Assembly (NCBI RefSeq): GCF_030272695.1
Contig: NZ_JARFYN010000065.1
Span: 1 to 36,081 of the forward strand
Direction of reading: 5' to 3'
Length of the DNA stretch: 36,081 bases
DNA from: Martinezella calliandrae
GTDB lineage: Bacteria > Pseudomonadota > Alphaproteobacteria > Rhizobiales > Rhizobiaceae
The notes below the pieces were generated by a model. The model saw nothing but the letters and a program-made list of their open reading frames with translations, ran no database searches and was not told the origin of the DNA. A program made the translations under genes and the position numbers. Shown here piece after piece: positions 24,249 through 32,665 of the stretch. Position 1 is the stretch's first letter, and each line of letters begins with the position of its first letter.

Positions 24249-26156
24249 TCAGTTTCCTTTCGCAGTCTTGCGCGCCGCGTCCCAAATGCCGCAGAGGCGC
24301 TCGAAGCGCGCCGCCATGTCGGCGACCGCAGCCTGATCGGACAGATCGCCTTTCATCCAGGCACGTGCCACGTCGCCGAAAATCGTGCGACCCACGGCGA
24401 ACCCTTTGACGAGGTCGAAGGAGGCAGCCACCTGGAATGAGGCCGCGAGTTCCGCCTCAGGGGCGTCAAGCCCGAGGACAACGATGCCGCGGGTATTGCC
24501 GTCGTTCCGCTCGATTGCTCGAATGGCATTTGTCCAGGCTTCGCTCGTCCTCATCGGCTCAAGCTTCCACCAGTCGGGATAGACGCCGATGTCGTAGAAC
24601 TGCTGGATGAGGGTGGCGTTTGTCTCATCATTGACTGCCGAAACCTTCGACGGAATGATTTCGAGGAGGAACTCCAAACCGTTGCGACGCGAGGCTTCGA
24701 ACAGCCTCTTGACCGTCTCCTCCTGGGCGGCGCGCTGTTCTGCGCTATCGGAGGGGTGGCAGAAGCAGAGCACTTTCACGACATTGTCACGCGCCCACTC
24801 ATCGAGTCCACCGCAATCAAGTCCAAGTTCGGGTTCGAGCTTGAGGGGACGCGATCCCGGCCATTCGCAGGGGCGCCCGACCCAAAGGCCTGTTCCGGCA
24901 GCTGCATGCAAAGCACGCCGCCCGATGCGGTTGTCGCAAAGGATGCCATAACCCGGCCTGCCGTTCTGAACGCATTGCGCGGCCTGGAGGCACAGCAACT
25001 TGAAAGCGCCGCCGCGTTCCAGCGTATAGCCCGGCATTTCTTCGAGCTGCATGCGGTGATCGAAGGCAAAGACATGCATGCTCGACCAGTCGCCGCTTCG
25101 GTTTGTCGACCAATGAATTTGCTCTAATTCGCGGTCGTTGCGCAGATCGGGCCGCTTCACACCGCGCGCCAGAAAGAATTGCAGCTCCTCAAGGCTTGGA
25201 TAAGCCGGCGTGCAGCCGTGACGGCTGACTGCAAACGCCCCGCAGGCATTCGCGTATTCGAGCGCTTTCGGCCAGGCTTCGCCGTCGAGCCACCCCTTCA
25301 GCAGGCCGGCAAAGAAACCATCGCCGGCACCAAGAACATTGAAAACCTCGATGGGAAATCCCGGGCCTTTCTGGGCGTCATCAAGGCTATTGGGGATCCA
25401 GTCTTCAATCGCCACGGCGCCCATCGCGCCGCGCTTACAGATGAGCGTAGCATCCGTGGACGTTCTGACGGCTCTCAGGGCATCAACCGTGTTCGTCGAC
25501 CCGCCGGCGATGTGAAACTCTTCCTCGGTGCCGACGATGAGGTCGAACAAATGCAGGGTCGACTGGAGCTTCTCGGTGACTGCGCGGCTTTCCACGAACC
25601 TGCTTTCGCCATCGCCATGCCCTGCGACACCCCAAAGATTGGGGCGATAGTCGATGTCGAGCGCCGTCTTTACGCTATGCTTGCGGGCAAGCTTCAGCGC
25701 CTTCATCACGGCGGCTTCTGTGCGCACGTTGGAGAGATGCGTTCCAGTCACCACAAAAGCGCGCGCCTGGGCGATCAACTCCTCGTCGATATCGTCTTCA
25801 CACAGGGCCATGTCGGCGCAGTTTTCGCGATAAAAAATCAGCGGGAACTGGTTTTCGTCACGAATGCCGAGAATCACAAGGGCGGTCAGACGCTCCGGAT
25901 CGGTCTTCACGCCTTGGCAATTAACGCCTTCGCGCTCAAGCTGCTCGCGAATGAAGCGTCCCATATGTTCGTCCCCGACGCGCGTGATGACGGCGCTCTG
26001 CAACCCGAGACGCGCTGCTCCGCAGGCGATGTTGGTGGGACTTCCACCAATATATTTGTTGAACGACCCCATGTCTTCGAGCCGGCCGCCGACCTGGGCG
26101 CCGTAAAGATCGACGGAGCTGCGGCCGATCGTGATCACGTCGAGATTCTTGTTCAT
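24249..26156 (-). CDS. iolC: IolC kinase fused to DUF2090 aldolase
   Basis: 635 residues with two parts. Residues 1-325 are a PfkB/ribokinase-type 5-dehydro-2-deoxygluconokinase: IGGSPTNIACGAARLG near 37-52 and the catalytic GAGDGFFAGLLKGWL near 276-290. Residues 345-630 are a DUF2090 TIM barrel (MHVFAFDHRMQLEEM, KVLCFCHPSD, EFLLEIIPSK, GFAVGRTIFGDVARAWM), the predicted 2-deoxy-5-keto-gluconate-6-phosphate aldolase. Together they would phosphorylate 2-deoxy-5-keto-gluconate and split it to dihydroxyacetone phosphate and malonate semialdehyde. This fusion is common in proteobacteria. Kinase assignment is firm; aldolase assignment rests on family association. Confidence 0.95.
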   Translation of the reverse strand: MNKNLDVITIGRSSVDLYGAQVGGRLEDMGSFNKYIGGSPTNIACGAARLGLQSAVITRVGDEHMGRFIREQLEREGVNCQGVKTDPERLTALVILGIRDENQFPLIFYRENCADMALCEDDIDEELIAQARAFVVTGTHLSNVRTEAAVMKALKLARKHSVKTALDIDYRPNLWGVAGHGDGESRFVESRAVTEKLQSTLHLFDLIVGTEEEFHIAGGSTNTVDALRAVRTSTDATLICKRGAMGAVAIEDWIPNSLDDAQKGPGFPIEVFNVLGAGDGFFAGLLKGWLDGEAWPKALEYANACGAFAVSRHGCTPAYPSLEELQFFLARGVKRPDLRNDRELEQIHWSTNRSGDWSSMHVFAFDHRMQLEEMPGYTLERGGAFKLLCLQAAQCVQNGRPGYGILCDNRIGRRALHAAAGTGLWVGRPCEWPGSRPLKLEPELGLDCGGLDEWARDNVVKVLCFCHPSDSAEQRAAQEETVKRLFEASRRNGLEFLLEIIPSKVSAVNDETNATLIQQFYDIGVYPDWWKLEPMRTSEAWTNAIRAIERNDGNTRGIVVLGLDAPEAELAASFQVAASFDLVKGFAVGRTIFGDVARAWMKGDLSDQAAVADMAARFERLCGIWDAARKTAKGN

Positions 26157-26353
26157 GAGCGTTACCTATCTCCGGGCGTAAGGCAAACCGGCCTTAGCGA
26201 AAGTCCTGCCACACTGAGACTTCAATGTGCGTTTCCCGTGTGCCCTGTTGGAATGCCGGCGGCACATCAAAGATCGCTGATCATTCGGTCTTGTCGCTAA
26301 TCCGCGTCACAATGTCGGCGGACGCCAAGCGCGTCCGCCGACCCTTGACCTAT

Positions 26354-27373
26354 TCAAGCCAGCCGAATGGGCTGCTTTTCGGAGACGGATTTGATGGCAG
26401 CCAGAGCGATCGCCAACGCGTTGCGGGCGTCGATGCCGGTCGGCCCGTCCTTGACTTCGCCGTGTCTTACGGCATCGACGAAGGATGCGAGCTGAGCCGT
26501 GTAGCCCTGGACGAAGTGGTCCGTATCACGGCGCCACGTGTCGTTCGAGACGCCATCCTTGTCGTAGAGCGTCATGCTCGAACGGCGGACATCCCCCATC
26601 GTCACCATGCCACCCGATCCGAACACCTCGCCACGGATGTCGTAGCCATACATTGCGCAGAAGTTGGCTTCGGCGACGGCGACCGAGCCGTTGTCGAAGC
26701 GGATATTGACGACGGCCGTGTCAAGGAAACCCTTCTCGCGAGCGTCGGGGCGGACGAGCGCGTCAGCCATCGCAAAAACCTCGACCGGCGTCGCCCCAGG
26801 GTTCAGCCACAGGAGCGTATCGAAGTCGTGGATGAGCGTTTCATAAAAGATGGTCCAGAGCGGGATCTTGTCCGGATCGGCGCCGAACGGACCGGGATCG
26901 CGGGTCAACGATCGGATGAGCTGCGGCGCACCGACCTTGCCTGCATCGATGGCTGCACGGCCTTCGGAGAATGCCTGGTCCCAGCGGCGGTTGAAACCGA
27001 CCTGCAACGGAACGCCCGCGGCCTTGGCCGCGGCAATGCCGCGGTCGGCATCTTCGAGAGTGAGCGCCATCGGCTTTTCGCAGAAGACTGCTTTGCCCGC
27101 CTCTGCCGCCTGCACGAGGACGTTGGTGTGGAAGCGCGCGGGAGTGGCGATGACAACCGCATCGAGCCCGGGATGGGCGAGCATCTCGGCGACATCGGTA
27201 TATGAAGCATCAACCCCGAGTTTGTCTGCGAGTTTGGCAGCCGCACCCGGTGCCGGATCGGCGATCGCCACGAGCTCGACGTCCACCAGACGCTTGGCGA
27301 CGCTCTCGCCATGGAAGGAGCCGATGCGTCCCGCACCGATGAGACCGACGTTAACAGTTTTGACCTTGGCCAT
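26354..27373 (-). CDS. idhA: Inositol 2-dehydrogenase
   Basis: 339 residues of the Gfo/Idh/MocA family. The N-terminal Rossmann motif is GLIGAGRIG (residues 10-18); the EKP motif is at 99-101 (FCEKPMAL); the catalytic region is FYETLIHDFDTLLWL (near 177-190), with His182 in the usual place. It oxidises myo-inositol to 2-keto-myo-inositol with NAD+, the first catabolic step. The gene is also called iolG. ATG 27373 follows an AGGAT signal. The gene precedes iolC by 197 bases and follows the isomerase-like gene by 21. Other members of the family act on related polyols, so exact substrate range is not fixed by sequence. Confidence 0.92.
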   Translation of the reverse strand: MAKVKTVNVGLIGAGRIGSFHGESVAKRLVDVELVAIADPAPGAAAKLADKLGVDASYTDVAEMLAHPGLDAVVIATPARFHTNVLVQAAEAGKAVFCEKPMALTLEDADRGIAAAKAAGVPLQVGFNRRWDQAFSEGRAAIDAGKVGAPQLIRSLTRDPGPFGADPDKIPLWTIFYETLIHDFDTLLWLNPGATPVEVFAMADALVRPDAREKGFLDTAVVNIRFDNGSVAVAEANFCAMYGYDIRGEVFGSGGMVTMGDVRRSSMTLYDKDGVSNDTWRRDTDHFVQGYTAQLASFVDAVRHGEVKDGPTGIDARNALAIALAAIKSVSEKQPIRLA

Positions 27374-27394
27374 GAGAGTGATCCTGTTTCCTGA

Positions 27395-28189
27395 TTAGAG
27401 AGTGAAAGCTTCGCGGAAGGCGACGAGCGCTTCGTCGGAATCGCCGGCGGCCCAGGCTTCCATTCCGATCGGGCCGGCATAGCCCATGTTGGCGAGCGCC
27501 TTGGCGACGCCCTTCCAATTAACCTCGCCGGTGCCCGGCTCGCAGCGGCCGGGAACATCTGCGACCTGGATCTCGCCGATCCATGGCAGCGACTTGCGGC
27601 ACAACTCGATCAGGTTCCCCTCGCCGATCTGCGCATGATAGAGATCGAGGTTCAGGCGCAAGCGGGGATGGTCGATGCTCGAAACGAGCGCGAGCGTGTC
27701 TTCCGCGCGCCCAAACGGAACGCCGGGATGATCGACGGGAAGGTTGAGGTTCTCGAGTGTGAAGACGACATTCTCTTCTTCGGCCATGTCGACGATGCGA
27801 CGAAGCGTGTCCTGCGCCTTGAGCCACATCGCTCCTGTCACGACTTCAATCGGCTGCACCGGAAGGCCGCGGTCACCGAGACCCGTCCCGTGGAGATTGA
27901 GGCGCTGAACACCCAGACGCTTGCCGACCTGTGCGGTCTCGCGCGCGGTCTTCAGCAATTCGTCCGCACCTTCGTCGTCAGTCAGGCGACCTGTCAGGTA
28001 ACCATTCATAATCGTGAAGGTCGCGCCGGTTGCTTCAAGCTTGGCGAGGTCGTGTTCCGGCCAGTTCCAGAGGCCGACGCCGAAGCCGAGCTCCTTGAGG
28101 CGGGATGCGCGCCATTCGATCGGGCGGTCGCGCCACAGCATCTCGGCACAGGCCGCCAACGGAAACGCGGTGGTATTGGAGTTGCTCAT
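27395..28189 (-). CDS. Hydroxypyruvate-isomerase-like TIM-barrel protein
   Basis: 264 residues from ATG 28189 (AGGA nine bases upstream); longer in-frame readings into the preceding ATPase gene were rejected. It is an AP-endonuclease-2/xylose-isomerase-like TIM barrel close to hydroxypyruvate isomerase (Hyi). Glu residues in FTLENLN and IGMEAWA, the Asp/His pair in NLDLYHAQIGEGNL, and VADVPGRCEPGTGEVNWKGV match the Hyi active-site pattern. Hyi interconverts hydroxypyruvate and tartronate semialdehyde. Here, between an inositol transporter and idhA, it might act on an inosose, as IolI (2-keto-myo-inositol isomerase) does, letting other inositol isomers enter the pathway. Function is therefore open between Hyi and an IolI-like role. 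Confidence 0.85.
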   Translation of the reverse strand: MSNSNTTAFPLAACAEMLWRDRPIEWRASRLKELGFGVGLWNWPEHDLAKLEATGATFTIMNGYLTGRLTDDEGADELLKTARETAQVGKRLGVQRLNLHGTGLGDRGLPVQPIEVVTGAMWLKAQDTLRRIVDMAEEENVVFTLENLNLPVDHPGVPFGRAEDTLALVSSIDHPRLRLNLDLYHAQIGEGNLIELCRKSLPWIGEIQVADVPGRCEPGTGEVNWKGVAKALANMGYAGPIGMEAWAAGDSDEALVAFREAFTL

Positions 28190-28229
28190 TGGGGTATTCC
28201 TGATTTTTGGGTATGAGTGTCCGTGGCCC

Positions 28230-28269
28230 GGCGCTCGCGCGCCGAACTCTGTTTGGTTTTTCGAAAAAC
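28230..28269 (-). promoter_or_regulatory. Two intercistronic palindromes between ATPase and isomerase-like genes
   Basis: The 83-base gap contains a perfect 14-base palindrome GTTTTTCGAAAAAC (28256-28269) just after the ATPase stop, and a GC hairpin GGCGC, four bases, GCGCC (28230-28243). They could form RNA stem-loops that set relative expression of transporter and enzyme genes. No T-run follows the GC hairpin, so full termination is unlikely. Confidence 0.45.
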
Positions 28270-28272
28270 TCG

Positions 28273-29061
28273 TTAGATCGTGCCGCCGAGTTCCTGAGAT
28301 ACGGATTGCAATTCCTTGCCACCCGCCATCAGGTTTTGGAGTTCGTCGATGCCGATCTCGTTCTTGGCAAAAGTGCCAAGCGTCTTGCCGCGGTTTAGCA
28401 CCGTGAAGCGGTTGCCGACGGCGTAGGCATGGCGGACGTTGTGGGTGATGAAGATCACCCCCAACCCCTTGTCGCGGACCTGGTTGATGTAGCGCAGGAC
28501 GATGGAGGTCTGGGCGACACCAAGCGCCGATGTGGGTTCGTCGAGGATCAAAACCTTTGCACCGAAATAGACGGCGCGGGCGATGGCGACACACTGGCGT
28601 TCGCCACCGGACAAAGTGCCGACGGCCTGCTGCGGATCGCGGACGTCGATGCCGATCTTGTGCATCTCGTCACGGGTCACGTTGTCGGCATGTTCCATGT
28701 CCATCGTCTTGAATGGTCCGAACCCTTTCAGAGGCTCCCGACCCATGAAGAAGTTTCGGGTGACGGACATCAGCGGGATCATGGCGAGGTCCTGGTAGAC
28801 TGTGGCAATGCCCGAATCGAGCGCCTCACGTGGGCCGGAGAACACGCGCGGTTGTCCGTCGACGAGGAAGTCGCCGGAACTCGGCTTATAGACGCCAGCA
28901 AGCGTGTTGATGAGCGTGCTCTTGCCCGCGCCGTTGTCTCCAAGAAGGCAGAGGACTTCGTTGGCGTGGACCTTCATGGAAACGCCGGCTAACGCAATCA
29001 CCGATCCGAAATGTTTGACGAGATCCTTGACCTCGACGATGGGGGTGCTGGAGTTGCTCAT
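28273..29061 (-). CDS. CUT2-family sugar ABC transporter ATP-binding protein
   Basis: 262 residues from ATG 29061, which overlaps the permease stop as TGATG. Walker A is GDNGAGKST, the signature is LSGGERQCVAIARAV, Walker B is VLILDEPTSALG, and the switch His is in FITHN. It has a single ABC domain, as in FrcA of Sinorhizobium, whereas most CUT2 ATPases (RbsA, AraG) carry two fused domains. It energises uptake with the permease and binding protein upstream. Operon context with idhA and iol genes points to myo-inositol or a related cyclitol. Confidence 0.93.
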   Translation of the reverse strand: MSNSSTPIVEVKDLVKHFGSVIALAGVSMKVHANEVLCLLGDNGAGKSTLINTLAGVYKPSSGDFLVDGQPRVFSGPREALDSGIATVYQDLAMIPLMSVTRNFFMGREPLKGFGPFKTMDMEHADNVTRDEMHKIGIDVRDPQQAVGTLSGGERQCVAIARAVYFGAKVLILDEPTSALGVAQTSIVLRYINQVRDKGLGVIFITHNVRHAYAVGNRFTVLNRGKTLGTFAKNEIGIDELQNLMAGGKELQSVSQELGGTI

Positions 29062-30185
29062 CACCGTTCTCCCGTGACGCGCTTGCGGATGACGTTGTTG
29101 AAGATAACCGCGATCAGCAGCATCCCGCCGAGGAACACGAGGTACCAATCCTGGTCGATGGACGTGTAGGTCAGGCCGATCAGCACCATGCCGAAGACAA
29201 TTGACCCGAAGAAAGCACCGATCGCCGAGCCGTAACCGCCGGTCAGGAGGCAGCCACCAATGACGGCGGCGATGATCGCCTCGAATTCCTTCTGGAAACC
29301 GCGTCGGGCATCGGTCGATCCGGCGTCGAGCACGGTCAGGATCGCAACGAGAGTGGCGCAAAGTGCTGTGATCACGAAAAGCGTCGTCTTCACCCGGCGG
29401 ACCGGAACGCCCGATTTCTGCGCTGCCCAGGCGTCACCGCCGGCCGCGAAGATCCAATTGCCGAAGCGGGTGCGGAGCAGAAGCCAGGTCGCGCCGAGAG
29501 CAATGGTGATGAACCAGAGAATTTCAACGGGGACGCCAGGAACCTGCGGTGCGCCACTCGGGAGCTTGGCGATGACGCCGAGGTCCGCCAGCCACCTGAA
29601 CAAGCCCGGAAAGGCATCGCCAGAAAAGATTGGCGCGAGCGGGCTGTTGGCTGCCGCTTCCTTCATCCCGCGAAGCTGGGTCGAGCCGCCGCTCGCCCAT
29701 TTGAGGCCCACGAGCGTCAGGCCGCGGAGGATGAACAGGAACGCGAGCGTCACGATGAACGACGGTAGACCCGTCCGGATCGTGATCTGGGCATTGGTGA
29801 CACCGATGCAAACCGCGAATGCCATAGAGACGAGGATCGCGACGCTCAGCGGAAGGTGAAGCACGACAAGCGCGGTGCCGAAGACAAGGCCTGCGAAGGC
29901 GACCATCGAACCGATGGAGAGGTCGAACTCGCCGCCGATCATGAGCAGGGCTGCTCCAATCGCAAGGATACCGAGCTGCGCGGCCGGAGCCATGAAATTC
30001 ATGATCCCAGCGAGCGTGAACATTGCTGGATTGGCGGTGAAGACGAAGAAGATCGCGACGAGCACCAATCCGGCAACGGCTCCGAGTTCGGGGCGGCGCA
30101 GAAGGGAGGTAACGGTGGACACCTTTTTCAGCCGCTCATCGGCGTGTGAAGCTGTCACGCCGGTTTGGTCTTTGACGAGGGACAT
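29061..30185 (-). CDS. CUT2-family sugar ABC transporter permease
   Basis: 374-residue integral membrane protein of the RbsC/FrcC type with about ten hydrophobic segments. Family signatures are LMIGGEFDLSIGSMVAFAGL in the first half, GLPSFIVTLAFLFILRGLTL, and the cytoplasmic loop near FEAIIAAVIGGCLLTGGYGS. It forms the channel for the substrate delivered by the binding protein at 30310. The inserted stretch between residues 165 and 215 (periplasmic, Ser/Pro-rich) is seen in FrcC-like members. The gene is separated from the binding-protein gene by 124 bases containing a hairpin. Confidence 0.93.
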   Translation of the reverse strand: MSLVKDQTGVTASHADERLKKVSTVTSLLRRPELGAVAGLVLVAIFFVFTANPAMFTLAGIMNFMAPAAQLGILAIGAALLMIGGEFDLSIGSMVAFAGLVFGTALVVLHLPLSVAILVSMAFAVCIGVTNAQITIRTGLPSFIVTLAFLFILRGLTLVGLKWASGGSTQLRGMKEAAANSPLAPIFSGDAFPGLFRWLADLGVIAKLPSGAPQVPGVPVEILWFITIALGATWLLLRTRFGNWIFAAGGDAWAAQKSGVPVRRVKTTLFVITALCATLVAILTVLDAGSTDARRGFQKEFEAIIAAVIGGCLLTGGYGSAIGAFFGSIVFGMVLIGLTYTSIDQDWYLVFLGGMLLIAVIFNNVIRKRVTGER

Positions 30186-30272
30186 GGCCCGTTCCTTTGA
30201 GAATGGTAGATCAAATGACGCAGATGCCAGAGTTCACGATAAATCCGATGGGCAACGCACGCCAGGTAGAAT

Positions 30273-30300
30273 GGCGGCCCCCGGGAGGTTGGGGACCGCC
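30273..30300 (-). promoter_or_regulatory. Intercistronic stem-loop after the sugar-binding-protein gene
   Basis: Coding-strand arms GGCGG-T-CCCC and GGGG-CCGCC pair over nine bases with one bulged base around a nine-base loop, in the gap between binding-protein stop (30310) and permease start (30185). No T-run follows. This is the usual place for a hairpin that keeps binding-protein mRNA more abundant than permease mRNA. Confidence 0.6.
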
Positions 30301-30309
30301 GGGCATCGC

Positions 30310-31263
30310 TTAGCGAATGCCCTGGGAGGACTTTTCGATCACGGAAGCCGCGGTGTCCTTCTCGACGAAGCTCGGACCCGACGGGACATTGCCTGCCGGA
30401 ATGGTGCCATAGCGAGCGTTGAGCGCGAGGAAGGTCACCGGGAGATAGCCCTGCAGGTAGGGCTGCTGGTCGACAGCGAACAATGCCTTGCCGTCAGCCA
30501 CCGCCTGGAGGAAGTTTGCGGAGAGGTCATAGGAGGCGACCTTCACCTTGTCGCCGACGCCCATCTTTTCGACGACCGCGACTGCACGCTCGCCGACGAG
30601 CGGAGCTGAGAGGCCGAGGACGACATCGATCGACGGGTCGGCGGTCAGCGCTGCCTGGATCTTGGCTTCAATTTCAGCCGGATCTGCCGTCGTCGGAAGC
30701 ACCGTCACCTTGCCACCTTCGAAGCCCTTTTCGGTGCCCGCGCAACGCTGGTCGAGGGCGGCATTGCCGACCTCCTGGTTGACGCACAGGACGTGCTTGA
30801 GACCGAGAGACTTGAGCTTGGCGCCGACCTTGATGCCTGCCGGGGTTTCGTCCTGGCCAACATGCAGCTTGATGCCGAGCTTCTCCTGAGCAGCGATGCC
30901 GGAGTTCATCGAAATGACCGGGATACCGGCCGCGACCGCCTTTTCGATCGCCGGTCCAAGCGCGTCGGGGTCAGGATTGGAAATAATGATGCCCGCCGGA
31001 TGTTGGTTGACGGCGGCTTCAATCAACTGCGCCATCGCCACCATGTCGAACGTTTCCGGGGCGCGGTAGTCGACCTTGACGTTGCTGTCTTTTGCGGCCT
31101 GCATCATGCCGTTCTTGACAATGGACCAGAACGGATCGGAAGCCTGACCGTGCGTTACGGCGATGATGCTCAGCTGCTCCTCAGCCTTTACCCCGACAGA
31201 CCACGAGGCGGCGATACCGAGCGCGACGACACCATAGGCGAGCTTCTTCCAAATCGATTTCAT
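30310..31263 (-). CDS. CUT2-family sugar-binding protein (putative inositol)
   Basis: 317 residues from ATG 31263, chosen because GGAGGAGAG lies just upstream and a signal peptide follows (MKSIWKKLAYGVVALGIAAS, cleavage near VKAEEQ). The mature protein is a Peripla_BP_4 type sugar binder: ITHG-like AVTHGQASDPFWSIVKNGMM, IIISNPDPDALGPAIEKAVA, GIPVISMNSGI and IDVVLGLSAPLVGERAV. It is the first gene of the inositol operon, directly behind the triple operator-like repeat and divergent from a LacI regulator. Ligand assignment to myo-inositol is from context only; fructose and ribose binders share the fold. Confidence 0.93.
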   Translation of the reverse strand: MKSIWKKLAYGVVALGIAASWSVGVKAEEQLSIIAVTHGQASDPFWSIVKNGMMQAAKDSNVKVDYRAPETFDMVAMAQLIEAAVNQHPAGIIISNPDPDALGPAIEKAVAAGIPVISMNSGIAAQEKLGIKLHVGQDETPAGIKVGAKLKSLGLKHVLCVNQEVGNAALDQRCAGTEKGFEGGKVTVLPTTADPAEIEAKIQAALTADPSIDVVLGLSAPLVGERAVAVVEKMGVGDKVKVASYDLSANFLQAVADGKALFAVDQQPYLQGYLPVTFLALNARYGTIPAGNVPSGPSFVEKDTAASVIEKSSQGIR

Positions 31264-31309
31264 GTTGTTCTCTCCTCCGAGCCATCCACTCCTATGGACA
31301 GCGAAACGA

Positions 31310-31369
31310 ATGCTACCGGGTGCAATTTCGTTTGCTACCGGGTGCAATTTCGTTTGCTACCGGGTGCAA
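31310..31369. repeat. Three tandem LacI-type operator-like palindromes (22-base period)
   Basis: The 16-base sequence TTGCTACCGGGTGCAA occurs at 31332-31347 and 31354-31369, and with A for the first T at 31310-31325. The period is exactly 22 bases, about two helical turns, with identical spacers (TTTCGT). The two half-sites, TTGCTACC and TTGCACCC read outward-in, agree at six of eight positions around a central C/G step, which is the style of LacI-family operators. The array sits between the divergent sugar-binding-protein gene and the LacI gene, 47 bases from the start of the former. The probable ligand is the LacI protein at 31466. Confidence 0.8.
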
Positions 31370-31465
31370 GCAGGTGCATAATAACTCGAAATGAGCTAAA
31401 AGCAAGCATTCATTTCACCAAAATCAACGGATGGAATGTTTGTTCTATTTTCGAGCGGAGGCGCA

Positions 31466-32458
31466 ATGCGCAAGCGAGCAACGGCAAAACAGGTAGCGAA
31501 TGCGGCAGGCGTCTCGAAATGGACAGTGATCAGAGCGTTTACGGAAGGCGCTTCCATAACCGATGAAAGCAAGCGCAAGGTGCTGGAGGCGGCTGCGGCT
31601 CTAAACTACACACCAAACTTGTTGGCGCGCAGTCTGGCGACCAAGTCGACCGGCCAAATCGCAGTGTTTGTGGACGACTTCGCCAACCCGCAAAAGCTGC
31701 CGTTTCTCGAAACGCTAACCGAGCAATTACAGGCTGTCGGGCGCGTCGCAATGCTCATCAATATCAATCACCATTTCGACCATGTCCATGCACTCCTTCA
31801 CGCCGACCAAAGGCAGGTTGACGCGATCATTCTCTTCGGCACGGCATTTCGCGACGAAACGCTCACCGATCGGCAGCTTGGAAATGGCACCCCGCCAATG
31901 TTCGTGTTAGCCCGCGACAGTCAGATAGAAGGCGTTCCCGCTGTTGTCTGCGATGCTGAACTTGCCCTTCGGGAAATCGTCGATCACCTTCACGATAAGG
32001 GTTACAGACGACCGGGCTTCATGAGCGGTGCGCCCGCACTCTCGACCGCACTGAGGAGACGAGAGTATTTTAGCAAGTTCTGGTCCGAAAAGGGCATTTC
32101 ACACATCGCGCATTTCGCTGCCGAGAAATACAGTTTCGAAGCAGGTGCGCTGGGGATTCGGAACTATCTGTCAAGCACGTCGAAGGACCGTATTGATGTG
32201 TTGATGTGCGAGAATGATATCCTTGCTTTGGGCGCGATGGACGAGATTCGCGGAAAATTCGGCCTGAGCGTGCCTGACGACATCGCCATCGTCGGCTTCG
32301 ACAATTACGAGCTTGGCGGCTCCTCCGCCTACGGTCTCACCACCTATGAACAGCCGCTTCGAGAAATGGTCGGAGTGATTATACGCATGATAAAGAACGA
32401 GCACGATCCCGAAACCGTGACCCTGCCAGGTAGGTTGGTGCTTCGGTCGTCAACATGA
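31466..32458 (+). CDS. LacI-family regulator of the inositol transporter/catabolic operon (putative)
   Basis: 330 residues from ATG 31466, chosen for the GGAGG directly upstream and because the LacI domain begins at once (RKRATAKQVANAAGVSKWTV, then IRAFTEGASITDESKRKVLE). The hinge ends at PNLLARSLATKSTGQIAVFV. The sensor domain is of the type-I periplasmic-binding fold, with EIVDHLHDKGYRRPGFMSG and VPDDIAIVGFDNYELGGSSA typical of LacI/GalR effector domains. It is divergent from the inositol operon and next to three operator-like repeats, so it probably represses that operon until an inositol-derived inducer is bound. The shared intergenic region suggests autoregulation too. Confidence 0.92.
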   Translation: MRKRATAKQVANAAGVSKWTVIRAFTEGASITDESKRKVLEAAAALNYTPNLLARSLATKSTGQIAVFVDDFANPQKLPFLETLTEQLQAVGRVAMLININHHFDHVHALLHADQRQVDAIILFGTAFRDETLTDRQLGNGTPPMFVLARDSQIEGVPAVVCDAELALREIVDHLHDKGYRRPGFMSGAPALSTALRRREYFSKFWSEKGISHIAHFAAEKYSFEAGALGIRNYLSSTSKDRIDVLMCENDILALGAMDEIRGKFGLSVPDDIAIVGFDNYELGGSSAYGLTTYEQPLREMVGVIIRMIKNEHDPETVTLPGRLVLRSST

Positions 32459-32665
32459 TTTGGATGCTTCTTCCTTCGGCGAGGATCCAAGGCGTCGAGC
32501 CACTCCATCATGCCGCCCGAAAGCCGGGGTTTGGCGATCGGTTTCGAATACTGGCGGGCTCGGGGCCGCCACTATGACTAGTACCGAGCACCACGTCTTC
32601 AAGCGCCCCGTCCCGCTCACCGTAAGCTGAGCGAGCGCGAACAAAAAAGCCGGTCGCGACCAATA
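32459..32665. other. Convergent gap between LacI gene and oxidoreductase gene
   Basis: 207 bases with no gene. A small stem CGCTCA, eight bases, TGAGCG at about 32610-32630, followed by AGCGCGAACAAAAAAG, might serve as a weak terminator for the convergent genes. The T-run, if read as RNA, favours the minus-strand transcript only poorly. Confidence 0.3.

Noticed and set aside
25179..26300. 373-codon plus-strand open frame
   Set aside because: It is a shadow of iolC on the opposite strand without any family signal.
28190..28594. Upstream extension of the isomerase-like reading frame
   Set aside because: It overlaps the ATPase gene in another frame; the family-like sequence and ribosome-binding site begin at 28189.
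29062..29361. Upstream extension of the CUT2 ATPase frame
   Set aside because: It lies within the permease gene in another frame; the TGATG overlap fixes the start at 29061.
31310..31369. CRISPR array
   Set aside because: The 22-base units are directly adjacent with identical 6-base spacers and no unique spacer DNA, so this is an operator-like tandem repeat.
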